Part shown: in pieces, positions 23,844-32,622 of the stretch
Numbering within the stretch: the first letter of the stretch is position 1
How the letters are laid out: each line of letters begins with the position of its first letter
DNA from: Candidatus Korarchaeum sp.
GTDB taxonomy: Archaea; Korarchaeota; Korarchaeia; Korarchaeales; Korarchaeaceae
Direction: 5' to 3'
Assembly: GCA_038888615.1 (NCBI GenBank)
Contig: JAWAID010000001.1
Location: forward strand, 558,001-622,000
DNA length: 64,000 nucleotides
Notes under the pieces: generated by a model
Told to the model about the DNA's origin: nothing
Seen by the model: only the letters and a program-made list of their open reading frames with translations
Database searches by the model: none
Position numbers and translations under genes: made by a program

Positions 23844-26366
23844 TTGAGGAGAAGCTTGCTAAGGGTACTCACGTTACTAGCTGTCTTAAGGTTAGGAACC
23901 TCTGGAATCCAAGCATACGGGGGATCCTACGTGATCCTCAAGGACTCCTACTGGGAGGGACTAACTGTAGTCCTGGGGGCCAATAACACATTCATCATCG
24001 AGTTGAGTAGCTCATACAGTGGGATCTTAAGCGATTTCCAAGCTAATCTCATGATATATGACTTCGTCAGCTCGACCTACTCGACCTCCTCCTCATACCC
24101 GGGATCCATATTCAGAAGCCAATCGCTCTACCTGAGGTTCAACGTGAGCGTACCCTCCAACGCATATGCATCCCACTATAGAGCTGAACTGCTCCTCAAC
24201 TTCAGGGCCGATGGCCTACCGCAGACCCAGAGGATCCCCCTCTTCATCACCTTACAAGGGGCACCGAAGCTGAGGTGCACCATCTCAGGTGACGTGAGAC
24301 CCGGGTGGCCCGCTACCGCATACCTGGACGTGAGCAACGTAGGTGATGGGGTCGCTAGGAACGTAGTAGTGTCTCTAACCCCCACTACAGTAGGGGTGCA
24401 GGTGGCCTCTCCCATCGAGGTAGGTATCATGAACCCGATGGAGAGCAGGAGAGTTCCGTTCGAGGTCTATGCTGGGGATAACGTTGATGAAGCCATCACA
24501 ATAACTGCTACAGTGACTTGGAATGCTCAGGTAGGCCCGGGTGGACAGTACACAACCACACAAACTCTAGAAGTGCTGGAGGTAGGACCTAAGGGCCTAG
24601 AAGTCTCAACAAAAGATTATTACTTGAATCCCGGAAAAGTCAACACTGTAATGCTCTCCGTGGAGAATGAGGGGGGCGAGTGGGCTTACAGAGCTAGGCT
24701 GATCATTCAGACACCCCCGAGTGTAGCGGTGATGGGTAGCAGCAGCTTCGATCTAGGGGACATAGCTCCAGGAGGGGTCACCTTAGTTCCGGTGAACCTG
24801 AGCTTGAGTTCCCTCGAATCGGGGCCCATTCAGGTTTTAGCTAATCTAGAGTGGCTGGACTCGGGAGGCGAGCGGAGGGCATCATCATCAACGTTGGGCT
24901 TCTACGTGAGGGTTCCAGCTGGACCTTACTTAGTGGCTTCCTCGAATACGAAGGCGCTCAAACCAGGAGTTCCGGAGCCCGTCGGGATACTCCTCAGGAA
25001 CGAAGGGCAGGAGGCGGCTAGGAGGGTCAGGATGAACATAATCCCGTCCAAGGATTTAGCCGTCCTCTCAGATTCAGGGTTCTATTTAGGAGATATAGAG
25101 CCCGGAGGTGTTGTAGAAGTATCCATCCTGTTATACGCGGCTAACGTGAGTTATGGGACTCTCATATTAACGGTCGAGCTGAATTACCTGGATGAGCACG
25201 ACTCAACGAGGAACCAAGTGACCCAGCTCTCCTTCATAACGGAACCAGCGAAGCAACCCCTCCTGACCATAATCCCCCTGAACTCGGAACTCGAGACCGA
25301 TGAGACCAACGTGCTAGAGGTCAAGGTCAAGAACGAGGGTGGCATAGCGACGGATCTGAGAATAGAGTTAGCTTTCCCTTCCCCCGAATTGGGATCCATA
25401 GTTGGAACTGGGAGAGCTTACATCGAGTCGCTTGGTAGGGGGGAGAGCGCTGTAAGGAACTTCACGCTCTATCTCTCCCCTAAGGTTTACGGGGCAGTCC
25501 AGTTAATAGCCAGGTTGAGCTACAGGGATGAATCAGGGGTCGATCACTTCGATGTTACCACTTTAGGCGTGAGGGCTTCAGGTCAACCGAGGATAGAGGT
25601 GGCTCATGTCTCCACAATACCGACACCCGTATATCCCGGAGATTCCAACGTCAAGTTAGTAGTTCTAGTAACGAACCTAGGCAACTACGTGGCTAAGGAC
25701 CTGAGGCTGAACATCACGTCATTACCTCCACTGGTCGAGCCCTCCTACTCGGGCTCAGATACCTTTCTGATACCAGCTCTCCCTCCAGGCCAGAGCGCTG
25801 AGGCGAGATTCCTACTTACCGTGAATGGGGAAGCTAAACCCGGGAGGTACGATCTGAAGCTTGTTTCGAAGTACGGTGAGGTTAGCCTTCCACTACAGAT
25901 CGATGAGAAGGCCCACTTCAAGTTAGTCGAGTTCAGTGTTTCAGGTAGGCCTAAGCCGGGAGATAGGGGTGTAAAGATGTCTTTGGTCCTGAGGAACGAG
26001 GCTGAAGTTGATGCAAGCGATGCCCTAATTGAAGTGATAACGCCTTATCTGACGGGAACCACCTCGCTCGCCATGGGAGACGTGCCGGGGAGGAGCGATG
26101 CATCAGCCGTGATGGAGGTGGATATCGATAAACAAGCTCCCTTGGAGGTCCCGTTAGACATCAGGGTATCCTGGAAGCAAGAAGGAAGGAGCTTATCTCA
26201 GACGATAAAAACAACTTTAGTACTTCAGAGAGGGGATGAGATCAGCACCCTAGCTACAACGGTAATCCTAATTACCATCGTGCTTCTCTCACTAGCGGTG
26301 GTAGCGAGGAGGATCGGTCTCTCAAGGATCTCCTCGCGATCCCATATTGAACAAGAGCCCTCATAG
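23844..26366 (+). CDS. Large secreted multi-repeat protein, partner of ABC exporter
   Basis: An 840-residue surface protein related to archaeal COG1361-type S-layer-like proteins. A signal peptide covers about residues 1-25. The body is a series of six or so beta-sandwich repeats of roughly 110 residues, each with a motif like N.G...A..V.L.I (VSNVGDGVARNVVVSL, VENEGGEWAYRARLII, LRNEGQEAARRVRMNI, VKNEGGIATDLRIEL, VTNLGNYVAKDLRLNI, LRNEAEVDASDALIEV). A single helix near 805-822 anchors it, with a basic tail. The TTG start follows the permease stop with no gap. It may be an external partner or substrate-capturing arm of the transporter. The 3' end overlaps the acyl-CoA synthetase gene by 95 bp. 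Confidence 0.85.
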   Translation: MRRSLLRVLTLLAVLRLGTSGIQAYGGSYVILKDSYWEGLTVVLGANNTFIIELSSSYSGILSDFQANLMIYDFVSSTYSTSSSYPGSIFRSQSLYLRFNVSVPSNAYASHYRAELLLNFRADGLPQTQRIPLFITLQGAPKLRCTISGDVRPGWPATAYLDVSNVGDGVARNVVVSLTPTTVGVQVASPIEVGIMNPMESRRVPFEVYAGDNVDEAITITATVTWNAQVGPGGQYTTTQTLEVLEVGPKGLEVSTKDYYLNPGKVNTVMLSVENEGGEWAYRARLIIQTPPSVAVMGSSSFDLGDIAPGGVTLVPVNLSLSSLESGPIQVLANLEWLDSGGERRASSSTLGFYVRVPAGPYLVASSNTKALKPGVPEPVGILLRNEGQEAARRVRMNIIPSKDLAVLSDSGFYLGDIEPGGVVEVSILLYAANVSYGTLILTVELNYLDEHDSTRNQVTQLSFITEPAKQPLLTIIPLNSELETDETNVLEVKVKNEGGIATDLRIELAFPSPELGSIVGTGRAYIESLGRGESAVRNFTLYLSPKVYGAVQLIARLSYRDESGVDHFDVTTLGVRASGQPRIEVAHVSTIPTPVYPGDSNVKLVVLVTNLGNYVAKDLRLNITSLPPLVEPSYSGSDTFLIPALPPGQSAEARFLLTVNGEAKPGRYDLKLVSKYGEVSLPLQIDEKAHFKLVEFSVSGRPKPGDRGVKMSLVLRNEAEVDASDALIEVITPYLTGTTSLAMGDVPGRSDASAVMEVDIDKQAPLEVPLDIRVSWKQEGRSLSQTIKTTLVLQRGDEISTLATTVILITIVLLSLAVVARRIGLSRISSRSHIEQEPS

Positions 26367-27765
26367 CCTTCACAGCCCTCTCGGGCTCCGGATAAGCTGG
26401 TATTCCCTCGATCTCAAACAACTTCCTGAACTCCACAGCGTACCGCGAACTCCCTACATCCATCGCCACGACCGGCTTCCTGTATCCTCTTGAGACATCA
26501 GCTATCCTCCTGGGCAGCTCCGATGTAACACCTGGAACATGATGGAGAGCTAACACTATCACTCCGAAGACGTTAGGGTCTTGGAGGATCAACTCCAATG
26601 CTCCTATGAAGGAATCGTCCGTTGCGCTGCCAGTCAGATCTATGGGATTAGATAGGGAAGCGATCGGTGGTATAACGTCGCTCTTCTGAAGTTCCCTAAG
26701 CTTCTCCATTGTGAGAGGAGAGAACTCAGCTAACTTCAATCCTGAGGCCTCGACTTCATCAGCGGCCATCACACCAACGCCACCACCATCAGTCAGTATA
26801 GCGACGCTCTCCCCTTCAGCGGGTGGTTGCATCGCTAGGGCCTTAGCTACATCGAATAACTCCTCCATATCCCAGACCCTTATGACACCCGCCTGCTTGA
26901 AGGCAGCATCGTATATAGCATCGCTCCCAGCGATAGCAGCGGTATGTGAGCTAGCTGCCTTAGCTCCAGCACTAGTTCTCCCCGCTTTCAGTACTACGAT
27001 GGGTTTCTCCTTAGTAACCTCCCTAGCGAGCTCGAGGAACTCTCTTCCCCTATCTATCGACTCCGCGTAGATCAGTATGACTTTCGTCTCGGGATCGTCC
27101 TTGAGGTAACTGATCGCATCTACCTCGTCTACGTCTATCTTATTACCATAGCTTATGAACTTTGAGAGCCCGATTCCCTCACCGTACATGTAATCGAGGC
27201 ATGCGACGCCGAAGGCCCCTGACTGTGTACTGAGGGCAACGCTACCGGGCTTAGGTCTGGGTGATGAGATGTAGATGTTACCTCGGAGCTCCTTCTCTAC
27301 GGGTAAGAAGAGGGTGTCCACCCCTGTTGATGGGGATATCACCCCTACACAATTAGGACCGACGATCCTGATCCCGTACTTCCTCCTTATTTCATCCAAT
27401 CTCCTCTGGAGGATCAAGCCCTCCCCTCCTACCTCGGCGAACCCCCCACTTATCACCACAGCATTACGAACTCCCTTCTCACCACACTCCTCCAGCGCCT
27501 GAGGTGTTTGAGACGCAGGGGTGACTATAACAGCCAACTCAGGTGGCTCCGGCACTTCCATAACACTCTTGTAAGTCGGTACACCGAGTATCATCTCATC
27601 TGACCTCGGGTTCACTGCGTAAAGATTTCCCCTGAAAGTCCCACTTCTCTTATTCTCGACTAAGACTCTCAAGATCTCGTAACCTATCTTCCCAGGAGTT
27701 CTGGAAGCACCTACCACAACCACCGAGCTCGGTTCGAAGAATCCCTTCAACGCCAGGGATATCAC
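26272..27765 (-). CDS. ADP-forming acyl-CoA synthetase, alpha subunit
   Basis: The alpha subunit of the NDP-forming acetyl/acyl-CoA synthetase converts acyl-CoA plus ADP and phosphate to acid, CoA and ATP, the main substrate-level ATP step in peptide- and sugar-fermenting archaea. The CoA-binding Rossmann domain (VVVVGASRTPGKIGYEIL) is followed by VGPNCVGVISP, STQSGAFGVACLDY and the phospho-histidine loop ASSHTAAIAGSD near residue 270. No beta subunit is encoded nearby. GTG 27765 fits a TATA-like element at about 27783-27798 and starts just before the first domain; TTG 27780 is an alternative. The last 30 residues overlap the opposite gene. Confidence 0.92.
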   Translation of the reverse strand: MISLALKGFFEPSSVVVVGASRTPGKIGYEILRVLVENKRSGTFRGNLYAVNPRSDEMILGVPTYKSVMEVPEPPELAVIVTPASQTPQALEECGEKGVRNAVVISGGFAEVGGEGLILQRRLDEIRRKYGIRIVGPNCVGVISPSTGVDTLFLPVEKELRGNIYISSPRPKPGSVALSTQSGAFGVACLDYMYGEGIGLSKFISYGNKIDVDEVDAISYLKDDPETKVILIYAESIDRGREFLELAREVTKEKPIVVLKAGRTSAGAKAASSHTAAIAGSDAIYDAAFKQAGVIRVWDMEELFDVAKALAMQPPAEGESVAILTDGGGVGVMAADEVEASGLKLAEFSPLTMEKLRELQKSDVIPPIASLSNPIDLTGSATDDSFIGALELILQDPNVFGVIVLALHHVPGVTSELPRRIADVSRGYRKPVVAMDVGSSRYAVEFRKLFEIEGIPAYPEPERAVKAMRALVQYGIARRSLRDRSSSLPPLVREARW

Positions 27766-27860
27766 CACAAATCCTGCCAACTAAATATTAAGATTTTTAC
27801 TAGAGGCTCGTCCAATCGCTCGAAAAATGAGGAAAATACTTATGAGTGCTGGACAATTTG

Positions 27861-27877
27861 CGGGAAATATATTCCCG
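27861..27877. repeat. Inverted repeat CGGGAA-N5-TTCCCG followed by T-run
   Basis: A perfect 6-bp inverted repeat with an ATATA loop, followed on the plus strand by TTTT. It lies between the acyl-CoA synthetase start and the histone stop, both minus strand, so it is upstream of one gene and downstream of the other. It could be an operator or a weak hairpin terminator; the short AT loop makes either possible. Confidence 0.4.
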
Positions 27878-27957
27878 TTTTCACCCATTCAAAAAACTTA
27901 GCTAGATATGCCGCTGAAACTAAGAAAAAAGGTTCGGGGTTGGAGGGGATGCCTCGC

Positions 27958-28182
27958 TTACGCTTTCCAGACCGTCCTGACTGCGAGATCTATGTCCTCG
28001 CCTGATACAGTCTTCCTGTTAGCGTGTTTGGCTAAACTAACGGCCTGCCTTCCCACTTCAAGGGCGAACTTCTCCATGTAGCGTTCCAAAGCCTCTACTG
28101 CAGCGTCGCTCACTCTTTCTGCTCCTGCATCTCTTATTATTCTCCCGATGGGAGCAAGAGGTAGATACCTGGCCCTAGGCAT
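27958..28182 (-). CDS. Archaeal histone
   Basis: A 74-residue histone-fold protein of the HMf type that wraps DNA as dimers and longer polymers. The sequence covers helix 1 (LAPIGRIIRDAG), loop 1 with ERVSDAA, the long helix 2 (VEALERYMEKFALEVGRQAVSLAKHANR), loop 2 with KTVSGEDI and helix 3 (DLAVRTVWKA). The intermolecular dimer signature around RKTVSGEDIDLA is intact. Monocistronic, with a TTTTTATTTAAG promoter close upstream. Confidence 0.96.
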   Translation of the reverse strand: MPRARYLPLAPIGRIIRDAGAERVSDAAVEALERYMEKFALEVGRQAVSLAKHANRKTVSGEDIDLAVRTVWKA

Positions 28183-28198
28183 AGAGAAAAGTAAGGAG

Positions 28199-28210
28199 AA
28201 CTTAAATAAA
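28199..28210 (-). promoter_or_regulatory. TATA box of the histone gene
   Basis: On the minus strand TTTTTATTTAAG sits about 25 nt upstream of the histone ATG, preceded by purine-rich bases that could be the BRE. The spacing predicts a leaderless or very short-leader transcript. Confidence 0.5.
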
Positions 28211-28642
28211 AATTTTTCCCCCAGATTGCCAGTACGTGTTCTTGTAAAGTAACCCTATATTTAACCCTCGAGTATTCCATTTACCTTAAAATCAAATAAA
28301 TTTAACAGATCGGATCTCTAAAAACAAAGAGATTTTATAGGTTATGGGACGAAGAGGAGATTAAATTGTGTTTAGTTAATGAAGAGTATGAATATGAGAA
28401 ACTTGTAAGCTTGTCGCAGGAAGGTTCGCTCGATGGGAGATATGAATAGGTTTCCTAGCGCTTATCTATGTCAAAACTCAATTTAATGCTCCCTTCAAAT
28501 CCAAATGAGTTCTCATGCTACTCCGATTCGAGGGAATCAACGAAGCCTTTTTTAATAATGATGCGATTGTTCAATCGGATGAGATTTCTAATTCGCGGCT
28601 CGAGTAATCCCTACATGAGTTCGATGGGACTCTCCGGTACCC
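28211..28642. other. AT-rich intergenic stretch, possible micro-ORF
   Basis: About 430 nt between the histone promoter and the PurM-like gene. It is clearly AT-rich. One plus-strand reading frame stays open from 28306 to 28449. Within it a TTG at 28366 has GAGGAG six bases upstream and TTTTATAG at 28332-28339, and would encode 27 residues. No conserved domain is recognisable. The longer plus-strand frame at 28468-28671 has no coding character. Otherwise I see nothing here. Confidence 0.4.
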
Positions 28643-29551
28643 TCAACGGCGCCCCCTCTCTCCGCTACTAAGAGAGCCTATGAAGCTCACCTTATAGCCA
28701 TGGGCATCCAAAACATCTTTGAGCTGGCTGATCGGTGAGTCCTTAGACAGTATCACTATGACAGATCCCCTACTGGGAACTGATAGCGGATCCAAACCTA
28801 AATGGTGAGTTAGCTCAACTAGCTCCGGGGGAAGTTCCAGATAGTCCCTCCGGATCGCAAACCCCATTCCGGTTAACCTCGAGAGCACATCTAGCGATCC
28901 CAAGATACCGTTCTCTCCGACCCAGAGCATCCCCTTAACCTTGGCTACGCTTGGAATCGTTCTAATAGCATCTAAGCAGGATAGCATCCACTTATAATCC
29001 CTCCACCTAGAGATTTTCTCTCTAAAATCCAATTTCTCGAGAATATGTGGTTTCATGGTGGCGAACGAATATAAGAATTCAGCTCCCGGGACTCCGATAA
29101 GGGCGAGGGGATCTCCAACCCTGGCCTCCAAGGGGAGCAGGAGTTCCCGTGCCTCCCCTACGACTACTGTCGACACCATGGGATTCTTCAAATGTTCAAC
29201 TTTATTTACCCTAATTACCACATCAGAATGATATTTACTGGACTCTCTCCTTATATCTTCAATTATATCTCCTTTTTTAGAATCAATTTCGCTGGGCACT
29301 AGTAAGCTGCTTATGACGAGCTTCGGATCCGCACCCAACGTAGAAACTTTAGAGGCTGAAAAGTGAAATGAGAGAAATCCTAAATCTTCACATGGAAAAT
29401 TCACAGCAGTCTCTACTCCATAGACTCTGAAAATCCCACACAATTTCTCGAAGCATATGCCGAGCTCCCCCATTAATGATCTGACCGTGTCGAAAGCTTT
29501 TCCATGGGTCTTATCGCCTTTTAGTGTTCTTCCAAAAACTTTAGGGTTCAA
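28643..29551 (-). CDS. PurM/AIR-synthase-like protein
   Basis: A 302-residue protein that resembles the AIR synthase-related (PurM/HypE/ThiL) fold. Visible traces are an N-terminal segment with FPCEDLGFLSFHFSASKVST and LGADPKLVISSLLV, corresponding to the metal/ATP-binding strand and S..D....GA.P motif, and a second-domain region GDPLALIGVPGAEFLYSF. Several usual catalytic residues are replaced, so it may be a non-enzymatic or altered relative. TTG 29551 has a strong GGGGGTGGGATC before it. It is divergent from pheA. Family call is moderate. Confidence 0.6.
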   Translation of the reverse strand: MNPKVFGRTLKGDKTHGKAFDTVRSLMGELGICFEKLCGIFRVYGVETAVNFPCEDLGFLSFHFSASKVSTLGADPKLVISSLLVPSEIDSKKGDIIEDIRRESSKYHSDVVIRVNKVEHLKNPMVSTVVVGEARELLLPLEARVGDPLALIGVPGAEFLYSFATMKPHILEKLDFREKISRWRDYKWMLSCLDAIRTIPSVAKVKGMLWVGENGILGSLDVLSRLTGMGFAIRRDYLELPPELVELTHHLGLDPLSVPSRGSVIVILSKDSPISQLKDVLDAHGYKVSFIGSLSSGERGRR

Positions 29552-29692
29552 GATCCCACCCCCTCGTCCCTGAAGAATGGGGACCTAACTCTCATATATG
29601 CGTATCTCCTCAACGAGTAGCGTCAGAGTGCTGAAGGACTGCAGTCCAGTTAAATGACAAGATTTTTCAACCTTAAAATTCATCGAGCGTTT

Positions 29693-30514
29693 GTGAGAGT
29701 TTCGATCCAAGGTGAGAGAGGGTCTTACAGCGAAGAAGCAGTGCTTCAGTACTTTGGGATGTGTGCTTACGAACTGATCACGAAGAATTACCTTGAGGAG
29801 GTATTCGACTCGGTTGAATCGGGGGAAGCTGACTACGGTGTGGTTCCCGTTGAGAACTCATCGACGGGAAGTATAAGGAAGTCCCTAGACCTATTACTAG
29901 CGAGGGATGTGAGGGTTGTAGGAGAGTCAAAGGTAAAAGTTTCTCATGCCCTTCTAGGTGTGAGAGGGGCAAAGTTAAGTGATATAGAGCGTGTTTACTC
30001 ACATCCAGAGGCAATATCTCAGTGCGAGGGCTTCCTAAGGAGGTATAACTGGACCGTGATTCCCAGCCTAGATACAGCTGGCGCTGCGAGGTTCATAGCC
30101 GATACTAAAGATAGGAGATCAGCAGCCGTAGCTAGTGAGAGGGCGGCTTCGATATACGGATTGGAGGTAATAGCTAGGAATATTCAAGATGTCCCCGTGA
30201 ACATAACCAGGTTCTTCGTGATCTCCTTAAGTGAGCAAGTTAGTCAGGATGCCGATACAACGGCAGCTTTCTTCGCAACTAAACACACACCGGGTTCCCT
30301 TTGGAGAGCTCTGGGGGCTTTCGCTAAGAGGGGAATAAATCTCCTCTGGTTGGAGTCGAGGCCCATCAAGGGAGAGCCGTGGAACTACTCTTTTTACGTG
30401 GAGTTCGAGGGTTCCCTAATGAGAGAAGTTACTAGGGAGGCGATCCGGGAACTCAGGGAGCTAACTATCTGGGTTAAGGTATTAGGAAGCTATAAGAGGA
30501 TGTCATTAGAGTAA
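29693..30514 (+). CDS. pheA: Prephenate dehydratase
   Basis: PheA converts prephenate to phenylpyruvate in phenylalanine synthesis. The catalytic domain shows IQGERGSYSEEA, VVPVENSSTGSI, SHPEAISQC and the NITRFF motif, where the essential Thr-Arg-Phe is kept. A C-terminal ACT domain with LLWLESRPIKGEPWNYSFYV provides feedback binding of phenylalanine. No chorismate mutase is fused. I place the start at GTG 29693, which begins the domain directly and has a CCTTAAAATT element about 20 nt upstream. ATG 29654 adds 13 residues. Confidence 0.93.
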   Translation: MRVSIQGERGSYSEEAVLQYFGMCAYELITKNYLEEVFDSVESGEADYGVVPVENSSTGSIRKSLDLLLARDVRVVGESKVKVSHALLGVRGAKLSDIERVYSHPEAISQCEGFLRRYNWTVIPSLDTAGAARFIADTKDRRSAAVASERAASIYGLEVIARNIQDVPVNITRFFVISLSEQVSQDADTTAAFFATKHTPGSLWRALGAFAKRGINLLWLESRPIKGEPWNYSFYVEFEGSLMREVTREAIRELRELTIWVKVLGSYKRMSLE

Positions 30515-31003
30515 GAGTTCTTTCTTAAACTTATCGCTGAGAATCCTAACCTCTTTCTCGCTCTTTGAGCGAGCGTAGGCCTTTAACCTCTCCTCATTCA
30601 CCTTAAGGAACTCAGCTCCCCATTTAAATGGATTAAGCATTTTTAACGAGAGCTCCTCGTAGCCCAATATCATGAGGGCAGACGCCACCGCTTCAACGGT
30701 CGATAGGTACTCGGGAACTCCGTAATTTATCGGATTAGCTGCTACCAGGAAAGGGAGTCTTCTCTGAATACCCGGGGGCCATCTAACTTCACTTATTCTC
30801 CTCCAGGATGCATCCACAGCGACTATGGCCTTAGCCAAATCCCTGTCTGCAGGGGATAGATATCTCCTGGAGAGGGGGTTCAGTACTATGGATCTCCTGA
30901 GAGGTCTATACCTCTCTGCAAGCTTTAGCCTTATGAGCCTCGCTCCCGTAGCCTTCCTAGGATCATCGTGCTCTAACCTCAGTACGTAAACCGTTATGCT
31001 CAC
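30506..31003 (-). CDS. tsr3: Tsr3-type rRNA aminocarboxypropyltransferase
   Basis: A 165-residue SPOUT-like enzyme that adds the 3-amino-3-carboxypropyl group from SAM to a hypermodified uridine in small-subunit rRNA. Family motifs are RLEHDDPRKATGARLIRL, LNPLSRRYLSPADRD, AIVAVDASWRR and RRLPFLVAANPINYG followed by LSTVEAVASAL. Length fits archaeal members. It is co-transcribed with, and overlaps by 4 nt, the Lrp-type RAM protein. The 3' end overlaps pheA by 9 nt. Confidence 0.93.
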   Translation of the reverse strand: MSITVYVLRLEHDDPRKATGARLIRLKLAERYRPLRRSIVLNPLSRRYLSPADRDLAKAIVAVDASWRRISEVRWPPGIQRRLPFLVAANPINYGVPEYLSTVEAVASALMILGYEELSLKMLNPFKWGAEFLKVNEERLKAYARSKSEKEVRILSDKFKKELLL

Positions 31004-31269
31004 TTCAATTTCTCCAGCACTATGAAGGTCACCGTGTTCTCAACACCCTCCTGGCTTCTGAGACCCTCTATTATCTTAGCGAGCTCGAATGTGTTAGCAG
31101 CTTCCACTCTCATGAGGAAATCGAACTCTCCGGTGACGTAAAATATCTCCTTTATCTTCTCATTCGCTGAGAAGGTCTTCTTGAGGTCAGTAGTGCTAGA
31201 GGGTCTGACGCTGACCGCTATGAACGCTTCAAGCATAACGACCACTGGTTCTATAGGAGGAGCCATCAT
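31000..31269 (-). CDS. Stand-alone Lrp/AsnC effector (RAM) domain protein
   Basis: An 89-residue protein that contains only the ligand-binding/oligomerisation domain of Lrp regulators, without the DNA-binding half. It shows AFIAVSVRPSSTTDL, VTGEFDFLMRVEAANTFELA and the terminal TVTFIVLEKLK strand. Such proteins may tune full-length Lrp family members or sense amino acids. The start may be ATG 31236 (MLEAFIAV), which trims 11 extra residues. Confidence 0.84.
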   Translation of the reverse strand: MMAPPIEPVVVMLEAFIAVSVRPSSTTDLKKTFSANEKIKEIFYVTGEFDFLMRVEAANTFELAKIIEGLRSQEGVENTVTFIVLEKLK

Positions 31270-31391
31270 TAATAAATCATTTGGTTTAAAGGAATTCCTC
31301 GTCAGCCGATCCGAATTAGACTATCGACGTTTCACATGTCCGCAATACCAGCTTAAATAAACTAGCAGCGCATAGAGGTCAGGTGGTATCC

Positions 31392-31592
31392 ATGGCTCAA
31401 CAGGTAGTAGTGAATATCGACGAGGACCTGATAAAGGCGATAGATGCCCTCGTAATGGAGGGCAACTATAAGAGTAGGTCTGAAGCGATAAGAGCTGCCC
31501 TCTTGGGTTTTGTGAGAAGCAAGAATGCGGAGAGGGTCAAATCCGTATTTGAGGATTTTATCTCTCAATCGGTTTCCGATTTTAGGAAGTAA
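31392..31592 (+). CDS. Ribbon-helix-helix DNA-binding protein
   Basis: A 66-residue CopG/Arc-type regulator. The ribbon strand QQVVVNIDEDLI is followed by helix A (IKAIDALVMEGNY) and helix B with SRSEAIRAALLGFV, the typical RHH ending. A short helical tail follows. ATG 31392 is preferred to GTG 31383, with GGTGG five bases before it. No toxin gene is adjacent, so a role as antitoxin is not supported. Target unknown. Confidence 0.85.
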   Translation: MAQQVVVNIDEDLIKAIDALVMEGNYKSRSEAIRAALLGFVRSKNAERVKSVFEDFISQSVSDFRK

Positions 31593-31721
31593 CCGTAGAC
31601 TGAGGTAGCATCTATCTCCTCAATTCCCTCGATCCACCGTTCGATTAGATCAGCCATCCTCCAAGCCTGCAGTAACTCCGTGAATCTCAAAGTTTTTATT
31701 GGGATCCGTTTGCCCAGACGT

Positions 31722-32129
31722 ATGGGAGCCAAGCTAGGGGTAAAAGGAGAACTAGTGTTCGATAGTAGAGATAAATGTATAAGTTTTTTGGGAAGATTTG
31801 GGATAGACCTGGAGAGTGGGAAGGGAGAGTCGGAAGGTATTAAGGTAGTTGGGGTCAGCGAGAGAGAGGGTAGGTGTCACGTGAAATTCGAGGGGAGGGT
31901 AGATTGGCCCTCAAAAGAGGCGCCTTCAAACGTAGATCCACTAGATTGGCTAGAATCCCAACTGATCGGATTAGTGTGGGATGTAGAGGAGCTCAAAACT
32001 CTAGAAGTTTACAGAGCTAAGGAAGACGTCAGCTTCGAGTTCTATGGAAGAGAGGAGCTCGAGAGAAAACGCGAAGAGTACAACAAGTGGTGGATAGACT
32101 CCGCTAGCAACATAGTGGGTCTCTTTTAA
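31722..32129 (+). CDS. Conserved-looking protein of unknown function
   Basis: A 135-residue soluble protein, mixed alpha/beta with many charged residues and four tryptophans (VDWPSKE, LDWLESQ, LVWDVEE, NKWWIDS). No family recognised. TTTTTATT at 31693-31700 lies about 25 nt before ATG 31722, indicating a leaderless transcript from there rather than from the GTG at 31680. Confidence 0.62.
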   Translation: MGAKLGVKGELVFDSRDKCISFLGRFGIDLESGKGESEGIKVVGVSEREGRCHVKFEGRVDWPSKEAPSNVDPLDWLESQLIGLVWDVEELKTLEVYRAKEDVSFEFYGREELERKREEYNKWWIDSASNIVGLF

Positions 32130-32264
32130 AATGAACTAGATTCCTCTGGGGGGAGGATGAGTTCTGGAGGAATTTAAAGTGAGATTCCGACCAATAAAAG
32201 TAAAGTCAACCGATCTGTCGAATGGTGCTGAGACCATGAGGGATCTACGTAGATAAGCAAACAC

Positions 32265-32275
32265 TTTTATATAAG
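32265..32275 (+). promoter_or_regulatory. TATA box of the aIF1 gene
   Basis: CTTTTATATAA is centred about 26 nt upstream of ATG 32297 in an A-rich context, the spacing expected for a leaderless aIF1 message. Confidence 0.55.
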
Positions 32276-32296
32276 CCGAGAGTAGGATTCCTCAGG

Positions 32297-32620
32297 ATGG
32301 TTGCGTTCGAGGAGAGAGTTAGAGATCCCGTGACCGGACTCCCCATAGAGTTATTCACATGGGAAGAAGTTGAAAAAGAACTGAAGCCGGTGAAGATAAG
32401 ATACGAAAGGAGGAAGGGAAAGGACGTTACCATTATTGAGAACCTACCGCTATCAGATGAGAACATATGGAGTTTCCTCAAGGAGACTAAGAGGATCCTA
32501 GCTTGTGGTGGTACCTACAAGGATGGTTACGTGCTACTTCAAGGGGACCATAGGTACAAGGTCGCTAGGCTCCTGAGGGAAAGGTGGGGGATTCCGGAGG
32601 AACAGATAGAAGTCGAGTGA
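32297..32620 (+). CDS. Translation initiation factor aIF1 (SUI1)
   Basis: A 107-residue SUI1-domain protein that binds the small ribosomal subunit and enforces correct start-codon choice. Conserved parts are KIRYERRKGKDVTIIENL (about 35-52), the LACGGTYKDGYVLLQGDHR core and the ending WGIPEEQIEVE. It converges on guaA with a 2-bp gap. Confidence 0.95.
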   Translation: MVAFEERVRDPVTGLPIELFTWEEVEKELKPVKIRYERRKGKDVTIIENLPLSDENIWSFLKETKRILACGGTYKDGYVLLQGDHRYKVARLLRERWGIPEEQIEVE

Positions 32621-32622
32621 TC

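Noticed and set aside
28468-28671. Plus-strand frame of 67 codons beside the PurM-like gene
   Set aside because: No promoter or ribosome site, unusual composition, and it runs into the opposite gene.
31392-31592. Toxin-antitoxin pair with an RHH antitoxin
   Set aside because: No toxin-like gene lies next to it; the downstream gene has its own promoter and is unlike known toxins.
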